Positions 1 to 6,566 of a stretch of 12,919 nt of DNA are shown in pieces (position 1 is the stretch's first letter; every line of letters begins with the position of its first letter). This DNA is from Candidatus Omnitrophota bacterium. Its GTDB lineage: Bacteria > Omnitrophota > Gorgyraeia > Gygaellales > Profunditerraquicolaceae. The notes beneath the pieces were generated by a model. The model made no database searches. It saw only the letters and a program-made list of their open reading frames with translations, and was not told the origin of the DNA. Location: NCBI GenBank assembly GCA_016867005.1, contig VGKM01000020.1, positions 1-12,919 on the forward strand. The letters run 5' to 3'. The position numbers were made by a program, and so were the translations under genes.

Positions 1-32
1 ACACTATAATGAAAGGTTAAAGTTTATTAATT

Positions 33-1601
33 ATGTTTGATTTATCCAAAAAAAGATACAGATTTAGAGTTATTATTCCGTCTTATCCTGCATTTAATAT
101 CTATTCAAGCCTTGCGGATAAAACCACAGCCTTGGGGCCGGTATGCATAGCTAGTGTGGTAAATGAAATGGAGGGATGGGATGTTGAGATTATTGATGAG
201 AATAACCTTCGTCTATACGGCCCTAGAAGCGATTTGGGCGGGGCTGACCATGATTTCTTGCAGCAGGCCAGGCCAGCAGATGTGGTGGGATTATACGGCG
301 GCTTAACCAGCACCATACCCAGGCTCTATGAGATAGCCCGTTTTTATAAAGAAAAAGGCATTATTACTATAGCCGGAGGACAGCATTTTTCCGGGGATAA
401 TATTGCTGAAGCTTTGAGTTCTTCGGTTGACTATGTGGTGATCGGCGAGGGCGAAGAAACTGTAAAAGAACTTCTAGGGGCCTTTAGAAGCAAAAGAGAG
501 ATAAGCCAGGTTGAGGGAATAGCTTTTTTAAAAGATGGCCAAGTCTTTCTTACTCCGCAAAGGGCGCCTATGGTTGATTTTGAAAAGTTACCCTTGCCGA
601 ATTTGTCCTTAGTGCGTTATGCCAGGATTAAAATTTATCCGGTAGGAAGGATAAGGGGCTGCGGGATGGATTGTGAATTTTGTACGGTTAAGGGAAGGCC
701 CAGGGCTGCCTCTGCCGAACGGCTGCTCGAATCCATTAGTTTTCTTGCAGAAACAAATGATGCCAGGCATTTCTTTATTGTTGATGATCTTTTTGGGCAG
801 CAGCGAGAGGAAACTATAAGGTTCTGTAATATGCTTAAGGATTACCAGGTAAGCATAAACAGAAGGTTAGATTTAACCGTTCAGATAAGGCTGGATAAGG
901 CTAAAGATCATGAGTTACTTTTTGCTATGCGTCAGGCCGGCATTAACACAATAGCTATAGGTTTTGAGTCGCCTATTGAAGAAGAGCTAGCGGCTATGAA
1001 GAAACAAATCAGGCCGCAGGATATGGCAGAGCTTGCCAGGGTATTTCATAAATTTGGTTTTCTGGTGCATGGCATGTTTATCTTTGGCTATCCTTCTAAG
1101 GAAGGGATGGATTTTAAAATGAAAGCCAAAGAGCGGATAAGGCGTTTTAGGAAATTTATTATAAAGGCTAAGATCGATACTCTGCAGGTTTTGCTACCCG
1201 TGCCTCTTCCCGGCACGGAATTACGCGACAGGCTAGAAAGCCAGGGGAGGATTTACTCTATAGAGGATGTGGGATGGGAATATTACGACGGTAACTTTCC
1301 CGTATTCGAACCAGATGAGCCTATGACTGCCGAAGAACTGCAGGTTTCCATACGCAAAATTATGGGCAAGTTCTATCAGTTTAAGTATATGTTTATGCTG
1401 GCCTATCATATATTTTCTTTCCCTGCCCTGGTTTTCTTTTTGCATAACATTAAAACTGGCTGGAGGCAGTGGTATAGGCCATGGCGTAATAGCCTGACTC
1501 GTTTTGGCGGCTGGATAGTCGTTAAGGGATGGACTACAGAGTTTAAAAAAAGCAATTTTCTGCAAAAATTAAGAAAGGCGCAAGAGCGCCTGAAAAAATG
1601 A
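33..1601 (+). CDS. B12-binding-domain radical SAM protein
   Basis: A 522-residue enzyme of the cobalamin-binding radical SAM class; its substrate cannot be told from sequence. Residues about 10-150 form a Rossmann-like B12-binding region (an alternating hydrophobic pattern with VVGLYGG at 84-90, TIAGGQHFS at 112-120 and VIGEGEETV at 136-144) that lacks the DxHxxG base-off motif. The radical SAM core follows at about 200-400. It has C210-x3-C214-x2-C217 for the [4Fe-4S] cluster, then FIVDDLFG, a GFES segment and LPVPLPGTELRDRL, all typical of the class. The C-terminal 90 residues are basic and aromatic, with one hydrophobic stretch that may touch the membrane. An AAAGG lies about 15 bases before the ATG, so the start is only moderately supported. 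ATA codon use is high, like miaB and miaA, so I take it as resident sequence bordering the accessory block. Possible roles are a methyltransferase or ring-forming enzyme for lipid or cofactor synthesis. Confidence 0.85.
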   Translation: MFDLSKKRYRFRVIIPSYPAFNIYSSLADKTTALGPVCIASVVNEMEGWDVEIIDENNLRLYGPRSDLGGADHDFLQQARPADVVGLYGGLTSTIPRLYEIARFYKEKGIITIAGGQHFSGDNIAEALSSSVDYVVIGEGEETVKELLGAFRSKREISQVEGIAFLKDGQVFLTPQRAPMVDFEKLPLPNLSLVRYARIKIYPVGRIRGCGMDCEFCTVKGRPRAASAERLLESISFLAETNDARHFFIVDDLFGQQREETIRFCNMLKDYQVSINRRLDLTVQIRLDKAKDHELLFAMRQAGINTIAIGFESPIEEELAAMKKQIRPQDMAELARVFHKFGFLVHGMFIFGYPSKEGMDFKMKAKERIRRFRKFIIKAKIDTLQVLLPVPLPGTELRDRLESQGRIYSIEDVGWEYYDGNFPVFEPDEPMTAEELQVSIRKIMGKFYQFKYMFMLAYHIFSFPALVFFLHNIKTGWRQWYRPWRNSLTRFGGWIVVKGWTTEFKKSNFLQKLRKAQERLKK

Positions 1602-1659
1602 CCAGAGAAATATAGCAGATATAATTAAGGATCAGCGCTTAATCAAAAGATAGAGAAAA

Positions 1660-1710
1660 ATGGCAAAAACAATTAAATTATTTACCTTCGGCCGGCCGTT
1701 GGACACCTAA
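1660..1710 (+). repeat. miaB-start-like mini-ORF, copy A
   Basis: This lies in the 218-base gap between the radical SAM gene and the antiporter. It reads MAKTIKLFTFGRPLDT and stop. KLFTFGRPLDT aligns with the KVYLKSFGWPMDT peptide of copy B and more distantly with the MiaB start KVFIKTMGCQM. Its core DNA contains the palindrome GGCCGGCC where the other copies have GGnTGsCC. To its right, in another frame, is a short reading frame ending REKIVTAIARLDY (stop at about 1761-1763), loosely like the MEMIAEALAGK that follows copy B. It is the most diverged of the recognisable copies and could be a coincidence if seen alone; the position between genes is what supports it. The rest of the gap holds a weak dyad, ATTAAG...CTTAAT at 1624-1643, and nothing else I recognise. 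Confidence 0.5.
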
Positions 1711-1819
1711 AAGACCGGCTAGGGAGAAAATCGTTACGGCTATCGCAAGGCTTGATTATTAAAGGTATTCCGAAAAAATTTATCACACAAATTGAAAGAG
1801 AAGCATAATAGGATTAATA

Positions 1820-3280
1820 ATGGCATTTGAAACTATTTTATTATGGGCGGCTGTTTTAATGTTCGTGAGCGTTATCTCGAGTAAGATATCGGATAAGTTC
1901 GCGGTTCCCGCGTTGTTGTTATTTTTGGCGGTTGGGATACTTGCCGGATCGGAAGGGGTCGGCAATATTAATTTTGTTAATGCTCAACTGGCAAAGCAGA
2001 TCGGTATTTTAGCGCTTATATTTATTATCTTTTCAGGCGGGCTTGATACTAATTGGAAAGACACGAGGCCAATTATTCTCCCGGGGATCGTGCTTTCGAC
2101 TCTTGGAGTATTGGTTACGGCAATTATTACGGGGTTGTTTGCTGTTTATATCCTCAAATTTTCTCTGTTAGAAGGCGTGTTGCTTGGATCTATCGTTTCA
2201 TCTACAGACGCCGCCGCCGTATTCGCTATTCTAAGATCAAGACGCATAAGTTTGAAGAAGCCGTTGAAACCGCTGCTTGAATTCGAGTCCGGCAGCAATG
2301 ATCCGATGGCTATTTTTCTGACAATGGGGTTTTTGAGCCTTTTGACCGTGAAAGGTTCAGGGCTCGTTTCACTGATTCCGAAATTCGTTCTGGATATGGG
2401 AATGGGAGCGCTCGTTGGCTATTTAATGACAAAGGTAATTGTTTTCTTTCTCAAGCGGCTTAAGTTGGATTACGAGGGGCTTTATCCTGTCATTACGATT
2501 TCGTTGGGGCTATTAACTTATGTCATTGCCGTCTTTTTAAAGGGGAACGGAATCCTTGCGGTTTATCTTGCGGGGCTGGGGCTGGGGCAGGCGGAGTTTC
2601 CTAATAAGAAATCCATCATGAAGTTTCATAATGGTCTGGCATGGATCAGCCAGATCGCCATGTTCGTGACTTTAGGGTTGCTTGTATTTTCGTCGCATTT
2701 GGTTCCGTTTATTGGAACGGGGTTACTGGTTACGCTCGCTCTTATGCTCATTGCCCGTCCGGTGAGCGTTTTTCTGTGCTTGTTGCCGTTTAATTTAGCT
2801 GTGCCGAAAAAGGTCATGCTTTCATGGGTGGGGCTTAGAGGGTCTGTCCCGATCATTTTGGCCACTTTTCCGCTTGCGGCCGGTATTGCTCAGGCTGAGA
2901 CCATTTTTAATGTGGTATTTTTCATCGTTATTGCTTCCGTTTTTATTCAAGGCACAACTATCCCTCTTGTTTCAAAACTATTAAGACTCGATATTCCGTT
3001 GCCCGATAAGAAGACATATCCCATAGAATTTGAGAGAGTTGAAGGCATTGACGCGGAGTTGACGGATATAATTGTGCCATACAACTCGGCAGCTATCGGT
3101 AAAATGATCCGCGAATTAAACGTTCCTGAGAAATGCCTTATTATGCTTATTTCGAGAAACGATAAATTCATTATCCCGTCCGGATCGACGATTATAGAAG
3201 GCGGCGATGTTTTGCTAGTGCTTGCGAATGATAACGATTTTAAGTCGCTTCAAGGCACATTGATAATATTGAAAAGTTAA
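1820..3280 (+). CDS. NhaP2-like K+(Na+)/H+ antiporter with C-terminal RCK_C domain
   Basis: A 486-residue polytopic inner-membrane protein of the CPA1 NhaP2/CvrA type, which exchanges potassium or sodium for protons. About 11-12 hydrophobic segments span residues 1-390. Diagnostic motifs are FSGGLDTNW (71-79), STDAAAVF (128-135, the transport Asp region), FESGSNDPMA (155-164) and SWVGLRGSVPI (335-345). After a short linker, residues about 405-483 form a soluble TrkA-C/RCK_C-like domain (DIIVPYNSAAIGK...GGDVLLVLAN), which in the family senses a ligand and gates transport. Length is shorter than NhaP2 proteins of about 570 residues, which carry a further C-terminal region, but the domains seen here look complete. 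TAGGA sits 6 bases before the ATG. Only about 9 of some 54 Ile codons are ATA by hand count, against about 16 of 29 in miaA, suggesting transfer. It stands between mini-ORF copies A and B. Confidence 0.88.
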   Translation: MAFETILLWAAVLMFVSVISSKISDKFAVPALLLFLAVGILAGSEGVGNINFVNAQLAKQIGILALIFIIFSGGLDTNWKDTRPIILPGIVLSTLGVLVTAIITGLFAVYILKFSLLEGVLLGSIVSSTDAAAVFAILRSRRISLKKPLKPLLEFESGSNDPMAIFLTMGFLSLLTVKGSGLVSLIPKFVLDMGMGALVGYLMTKVIVFFLKRLKLDYEGLYPVITISLGLLTYVIAVFLKGNGILAVYLAGLGLGQAEFPNKKSIMKFHNGLAWISQIAMFVTLGLLVFSSHLVPFIGTGLLVTLALMLIARPVSVFLCLLPFNLAVPKKVMLSWVGLRGSVPIILATFPLAAGIAQAETIFNVVFFIVIASVFIQGTTIPLVSKLLRLDIPLPDKKTYPIEFERVEGIDAELTDIIVPYNSAAIGKMIRELNVPEKCLIMLISRNDKFIIPSGSTIIEGGDVLLVLANDNDFKSLQGTLIILKS

Positions 3281-3289
3281 GATAAGTAT

Positions 3290-3343
3290 ATGACTCACAA
3301 AGTTTATCTCAAAAGTTTTGGATGGCCGATGGACACCTTATAG
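3290..3343 (+). repeat. miaB-start-like mini-ORF, copy B
   Basis: The mini-ORF starts 9 bases after the antiporter stop and reads MTHKVYLKSFGWPMDTL, then TAG at 3341-3343. KVYLKSFGWPM is identical at protein level to copy E, while the two DNA copies differ at four codons, all synonymous. If the TAG were read through, the frame stays open to TAG 3446-3448, just before the ribosome site of the next gene. The DNA after the ATG (ACCTTATAG then GGACTATG) is shared with copy C. The gap to 3462 otherwise contains only the AGAAAGGA ribosome site for the ExoD-like gene. The MiaB cluster cysteine is Trp here, so this cannot be the start of a working MiaB. Confidence 0.65.
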
Positions 3344-3462
3344 CAGGACTATGGAGATGATAGCGGAAGCGTTAGCAGGAAAATGATCTTGCGCACCGGG
3401 CAAGCCGAACGGCCAGGGAAACAACAAAGGCTCCGCCCTCCTATTTAGAAAGGAATCAAGAT

Positions 3463-4164
3463 ATGGAATATGTCCAGGGAAACCCTGACGATCTTGACCA
3501 GGGTTATTTGACTCAAGATCAGGAAGCGCAATTGGCCCAGGATTCCCTGGTAGAGAAAATAAGGTTAATCATTGATCGGTTACCTCCGGAAGGGGTGAGC
3601 TTATCTGAGATCCGAGACCTTTTTGGTCAGGACGGTCTATTGCTTTTAACTGTTTTTCTGACGATCCCTTTTATAATCCCTGTTTCTATTCCTGGCGTCA
3701 GCACCGTATTTGGGGCTGCTATTCTTCTGATCGGTGTTAGCCGCTTTCTCGGCCGCACTTTTTGGTTGCCAAAGAAAATTGAGCAGCGAGTTCTGCCGAC
3801 CGAAAAGCTTCGCGCAGGCTTGGATCAGGGGCTCAAGATCCTTCAAAAATTGGAACGATTGACGCGCCCCCGCCGTATGCAAAAGATGACCTCTCAGGGC
3901 CTAATAGGAACCCTGAATACGCTTTCTCTTATTGTCGGAGCGGTTCTTCTTATGGCGCCATTCGGATTCGTCCCTTTCAGCAATACTCTGCCCGGTCTGG
4001 CATTGTTGTTTTTGGCTATCGGGCTTTTGCAGCGTGATGGGCTTTTTATCTTTCTGGGGCATCTTGTTAATGTCGTAACGGTCACCTATTTCGCGTTCTT
4101 GATTGCTGGCGGCACCGTATTTATCCAAAGGGTTGTGCATTATTTTATGGGATCTCCTTCATAA
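3463..4164 (+). CDS. ExoD family membrane protein
   Basis: A 233-residue protein matching the ExoD (exopolysaccharide synthesis) family. A hydrophilic N-terminal part of about 45 residues is followed by VSLSEIRDLFGQDGLLLL, then the hallmark hydrophobic stretch IPFIIPVSIPGVSTVFGAAILLIG (about 68-91) and FLGRTFWLP. Two more hydrophobic segments lie at about 150-190, with PFGFVPFSNTLPGLALLFLAIGLLQRDG, and a last one at about 200-222. This gives roughly four to five membrane segments. The family is linked to exopolysaccharide production in rhizobia, but its biochemical activity is not known, so no reaction is assigned. The start is supported by AGAAAGGA 8 bases before the ATG. ATA codons are rare (about 3 of 18 Ile). 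It is a single-gene unit between copies B and C, with no neighbouring polysaccharide genes. Confidence 0.8.
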   Translation: MEYVQGNPDDLDQGYLTQDQEAQLAQDSLVEKIRLIIDRLPPEGVSLSEIRDLFGQDGLLLLTVFLTIPFIIPVSIPGVSTVFGAAILLIGVSRFLGRTFWLPKKIEQRVLPTEKLRAGLDQGLKILQKLERLTRPRRMQKMTSQGLIGTLNTLSLIVGAVLLMAPFGFVPFSNTLPGLALLFLAIGLLQRDGLFIFLGHLVNVVTVTYFAFLIAGGTVFIQRVVHYFMGSPS

Positions 4165-4280
4165 GAGGTGAAGCCCGCCGTAGGCCAAAAAATGGCGTTT
4201 TGATGGAATGCACGGAATTAAAATCTCCATTAAATGGAAATGCTTACGGGAAAGAGAATCTCGCGGCATGACCGCGGGCA

Positions 4281-4355
4281 TAACGCATTGATATGAAAGA
4301 AGATAAGAAAAAAGTTTTCATCAAGACGATGGGCTGCCAGATGGTTGCCTTATAG
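4281..4355 (+). repeat. Near-identical duplicate of the miaB start, copy C
   Basis: From 4293 it reads MKEDKKKVFIKTMGCQMVAL then TAG at 4353-4355. The first 51 bases match miaB 7350-7400 at 49 of 51 positions. The 12 bases before the ATG (TAACGCATTGAT) match miaB's (TAACTAATTGAT) at 10 of 12. Similarity ends abruptly after Met codon 17, so this is a truncated copy of the true miaB start, not a diverged paralogue. The following DNA, GTTGCCTTATAG then GATGACTATG, resembles the right side of copy B, not miaB. Several stops follow, and the rest to 4452 holds only the ribosome site of the methyltransferase. The 128 bases before the copy contain a small GCGG...CCGC dyad near 4263-4277 and no reading frame I trust. 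Confidence 0.9.
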
Positions 4356-4452
4356 GATGACTATGATTGAAATTGCTAAGGCATTGATAGATATGGACAT
4401 GCAATAAATTCGACCTATATTTAGGGAACGGTTTTCTTGAAAGGAAAGACAA

Positions 4453-5214
4453 GTGAAACAATGGTATGAGGCATTATTTGAAAATTACGCTCACAAATAT
4501 GATAAAGAGTGCTTCGTTCATGGGACAGCAGGCGAATGCGATTTTATTGAGGCTGAGATCAGCCACGATAAATCGCTAAAGATTATTGACATCGGCTGCG
4601 GCACTGGACGTCATGCGATCGAGTTGACTAAAAGAGGCTATAAAGTGATTGGCGTTGACCTTTCCGAGAATCAGATCAAAAGGGCAAGGGAAAAAGCGCA
4701 AGAGGCAGGCCTGGCCATCGATTTCCAAACACAAGATGCCCGCAATCTTCCATTTGACGGTGAATTTGATCTGGCAATTATGCTATGCGAAGGCGGGTTT
4801 TCTCTTATGGAAACAGATGAGATGAACTTTGAGATCCTCAAAAACGCAACAAAAGCGCTTAAAAGTAAAGGCAAGCTTATTTTCACCACATTAAACGGAT
4901 TGTTTCCGCTGTTTCATTCGGTCAATGAATTCTATAAGTCGGCCGAGAAAGAAGGCCAATCACAGTGTAAGGAGTGCTCCTTTGATCTGATGACTTTCCG
5001 TGATTATAACACCGCTGTTTTTGAGGACGATTCCGGCAATAAAAGGGAGCTTAAGTGTAACGAGCGTTATTACGTGCCCAGCGAGATTACATGGCTTTTA
5101 AAGACGATTGGATTTAAGAAGATCGATATTTTTGGCGCGAAGCTCGGAGCATTCTCAAGGAATGATAAACTGACAACAGAGGATTTTGAGATGTTGGTTA
5201 TCGCTGAAAAATAG
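4453..5214 (+). CDS. Class I SAM-dependent methyltransferase
   Basis: A 253-residue cytoplasmic methyltransferase with a Rossmann fold. Motif I is IIDIGCGTGRHA (44-55), which binds SAM. D69 at the end of strand 2 (VIGVDLSENQI, 66-76) contacts the ribose. QDARNLPF (94-101) and FDLAIMLCEGGF (105-116) correspond to the next two motifs. KGKLIFTTLN follows later. The N-terminal WYEALFENYAHKYD resembles the small-molecule or ubiE-like methyltransferases, but the acceptor substrate cannot be assigned. The start is GTG, chosen because AAAGGA lies 7 bases upstream and there is no earlier in-frame start with a good site. No ATA was found among about 20 Ile codons, the strongest codon contrast with the flanking genes. 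It is a single-gene unit between copies C and D. Confidence 0.85.
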   Translation: MKQWYEALFENYAHKYDKECFVHGTAGECDFIEAEISHDKSLKIIDIGCGTGRHAIELTKRGYKVIGVDLSENQIKRAREKAQEAGLAIDFQTQDARNLPFDGEFDLAIMLCEGGFSLMETDEMNFEILKNATKALKSKGKLIFTTLNGLFPLFHSVNEFYKSAEKEGQSQCKECSFDLMTFRDYNTAVFEDDSGNKRELKCNERYYVPSEITWLLKTIGFKKIDIFGAKLGAFSRNDKLTTEDFEMLVIAEK

Positions 5215-5225
5215 AGATTTAAACT

Positions 5226-5333
5226 ATGGCCGATAAACTTAATGCCAAGAGTAAGGTTTTTATCCGCAGCTTCGGATGCCAGATGGTTCCGTTGTTACAA
5301 ACCGATTTTACAATTTTTGGGGCAGCTGTATAA
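5226..5333 (+). repeat. miaB-start-like mini-ORF, copy D
   Basis: The 35-codon frame begins 11 bases after the methyltransferase stop. It contains KVFIRSFGCQMVPLLQTDF and ends with TAA at 5331-5333. KVFIRSFGCQM keeps the Cys-Gln-Met of real MiaB starts, but the codons differ from miaB here, so it is not a recent copy. CAGATGGTT followed by a C-rich codon is shared with copy C. A 13-base direct repeat, GTTATCGCTGAAA, occurs at 5197-5209 and again at 5347-5359 on either side. The remaining gap to 5463 has no other reading frame I support, only the GGGGGAT ribosome site of the next gene. Confidence 0.65.
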
Positions 5334-5463
5334 TTGTAATTAACCTGTTATCGCTGAAAGGATTGTACGAATCGGCATAAGCATAGCCGTACGTACGTGG
5401 AAAATGTGAAGGAGCGGGATAGCCCAGTAAAGTATTACTGGTATTGGAACGGGGGATAAGATT

Positions 5464-5901
5464 ATGGAAATAAAATTTAAGAAGCTTACGCCGGATCTTA
5501 TGGTTTCCGATGTTACTAAGACTGTGAAATTTTACACGGAGAAGCTTGGTTTTAAGCTCGCCATGGTTGTGCCGGAAAACGAACAAGCTATCGAGACCCA
5601 GCTTGTCAGCGGCAAGCAATATGTCTATGCCATGGTAAGCCGGGATGAAGTGTTCGTGATGTTTATGCGTAAGGATGTGTATGAACAGGATGTCCCGGAG
5701 CTTAAGGGCGTTCCTGTCGGAGCCTCAGCGTCTTTTTATTGCGAGGTAGACAATGTCAGCGAGCTCTGTGATTCGTTTAAAGAGAGAGGCGTTGTTATTA
5801 TGAAGGATATTTCAGTGACTTGGTACGGGATGAAAGAGTTTTATATCAAGGATTGTAATGGCTATATACTTGGTTTTGCCGAGCAAGAACCACAAGAATA
5901 A
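5464..5901 (+). CDS. VOC (glyoxalase/bleomycin-resistance) superfamily protein
   Basis: A 145-residue soluble protein with the paired beta-alpha-beta-beta-beta modules of the vicinal oxygen chelate superfamily. The first half has LTPDLMVSDVTKTVKFYTEKLGFKL (8-32). The second has SFYCEVDNVSELCDSFKERGV (90-110) and closes with EFYIKDCNGYILGFAEQ (125-141), where E140 is the usual metal-ligand position. Members may be metal-dependent isomerases or dioxygenases, or drug-binding resistance proteins. Nothing here separates these, though the YGMKEFYIKDCNGYILGFAE ending is most like the bleomycin-resistance branch. The start is supported by GGGGGAT about 7 bases before the ATG. The leader GGAACGGGGGATAAGATTATG is close to that of the following gene (GGAAGGGGGATAATATG). 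It follows mini-ORF copy D and is separated by only 49 bases from the next gene, so the two may travel as one unit. Confidence 0.82.
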   Translation: MEIKFKKLTPDLMVSDVTKTVKFYTEKLGFKLAMVVPENEQAIETQLVSGKQYVYAMVSRDEVFVMFMRKDVYEQDVPELKGVPVGASASFYCEVDNVSELCDSFKERGVVIMKDISVTWYGMKEFYIKDCNGYILGFAEQEPQE

Positions 5902-5950
5902 AGATTGCGCCGATTAAAGAAATAAACACATTAAGCGGAAGGGGGATAAT

Positions 5951-6364
5951 ATGAAAATTGGCAAAATACTTATTGCAGCACTGGCGGTGTCATTGTTTGG
6001 AATGATTATTGCTGGAATCACCTGCGGATGGCTGTTCAATTGGGTGTACAAACTTGAGCCAATCAATGTTTGGAAGCCGATGGATGGTCCGCCGGGCCTA
6101 GCGTTTCAAATAGGGAGTTTCTTGCTGAATGTAGTTCTCGCGATTGTTTATGTATTGCTCCGCAAGGGCATCCCCGGAAAAAACAAGTTAACCAAAGGTC
6201 TCATTTTCGGATTATGCGTTTGGGCTGTCGGGATGTTGCCTGGGATGTTTTCAACCTACGCTTTTATGACAGTGGCTACCGGAGTTGTCATCTATTGGAC
6301 TATTTTAGGACTGGTTGAAATTCCTCTTAAGGGAGTAATAATCGCTGCCATATACGGGGAATAA
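5951..6364 (+). CDS. Hypothetical four-helix membrane protein
   Basis: A 137-residue protein I do not recognise. It has four hydrophobic segments at about 7-31, 52-70, 82-101 and 104-134. A hydrophilic loop KLEPINVWKPMDGPPG follows the first helix and a basic loop RKGIPGKNKLTKG sits between helices two and three. The pattern suggests an inner-membrane protein with no visible catalytic motif. The start has a strong purine site, GGAAGGGGGAT, directly before the ATG. The 49-base gap to the preceding VOC gene is the only junction in the block without a miaB-like copy. This suggests either a two-gene unit or a lost marker. Copy E begins 19 bases after its stop. Confidence 0.7.
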   Translation: MKIGKILIAALAVSLFGMIIAGITCGWLFNWVYKLEPINVWKPMDGPPGLAFQIGSFLLNVVLAIVYVLLRKGIPGKNKLTKGLIFGLCVWAVGMLPGMFSTYAFMTVATGVVIYWTILGLVEIPLKGVIIAAIYGE

Positions 6365-6383
6365 AAAAAGATGGTTGAATAAA

Positions 6384-6473
6384 ATGCCTAAAAAAGTTTA
6401 CTTGAAAAGTTTTGGCTGGCCAATGGGTGCAGTGCTACAGGATTACTTTGGGGTTTCTAAAGGCGCTTTTTGA
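6384..6473 (+). repeat. miaB-start-like mini-ORF, copy E
   Basis: It reads MPKKVYLKSFGWPMGAVLQDYF and ends with TGA at 6471-6473, 30 codons in all. KVYLKSFGWPM equals copy B at protein level, with codon differences only at Tyr, Leu, Gly and Pro, all silent. The stretch after Met (GTGCTACAGGATTAC) has a counterpart in copy F and a weaker one in copy B (TTATAGCAGGACTAT). The core contains the dyad TTGG-CTGG-CCAA. The copy starts 19 bases after the four-helix protein's stop, with no clear ribosome site of its own. Confidence 0.65.
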
Positions 6474-6566
6474 GGTTTAGGCGTAGTAGCAGTGTTTTTT
6501 GGGGAACCGATGGATGTAGTGCTACGCGACACTAAACAGCAGTATAATGGGGATGAGGTAAAGTGA
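6474..6566 (+). repeat. Second, partial tandem copy F, overlapping the permease start
   Basis: The sequence continues in the same frame as copy E after its TGA. It reads VAVFFGEPMDVVLRDTKQQY and ends at TGA 6564-6566. FFGEPMDVVLRDT aligns with SFGWPMGAVLQDY of copy E. At DNA level GTAGTGCTACGCGACACT aligns with GCAGTGCTACAGGATTACT. An ATG at 6510-6512 could start an 18-codon peptide. Its stop overlaps the GTG start of the TauE/SafE gene as GTGA (6563-6566), an arrangement usual in translational coupling. The recognisable repeat part is about 6486-6535. Confidence 0.5.

Noticed and set aside
1698..1704. Integron attC core site (GTTGGAC fits GTTRRRY).
   Set aside because: The other copies have GATGGnn at this place, and no matching RYYYAAC partner or long paired stem is seen. 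No integrase is present.
3290..3448. Recoding of the in-frame TAG in copy B (53-codon read-through frame).
   Set aside because: Copy C has several further stops in the same frame, and no downstream element or tRNA evidence supports recoding.
4293..6473. Mini-ORFs as decayed full-length miaB pseudogenes.
   Set aside because: Similarity never extends past about 17-25 codons, and the following DNA is shared cargo-side sequence, not later miaB sequence.
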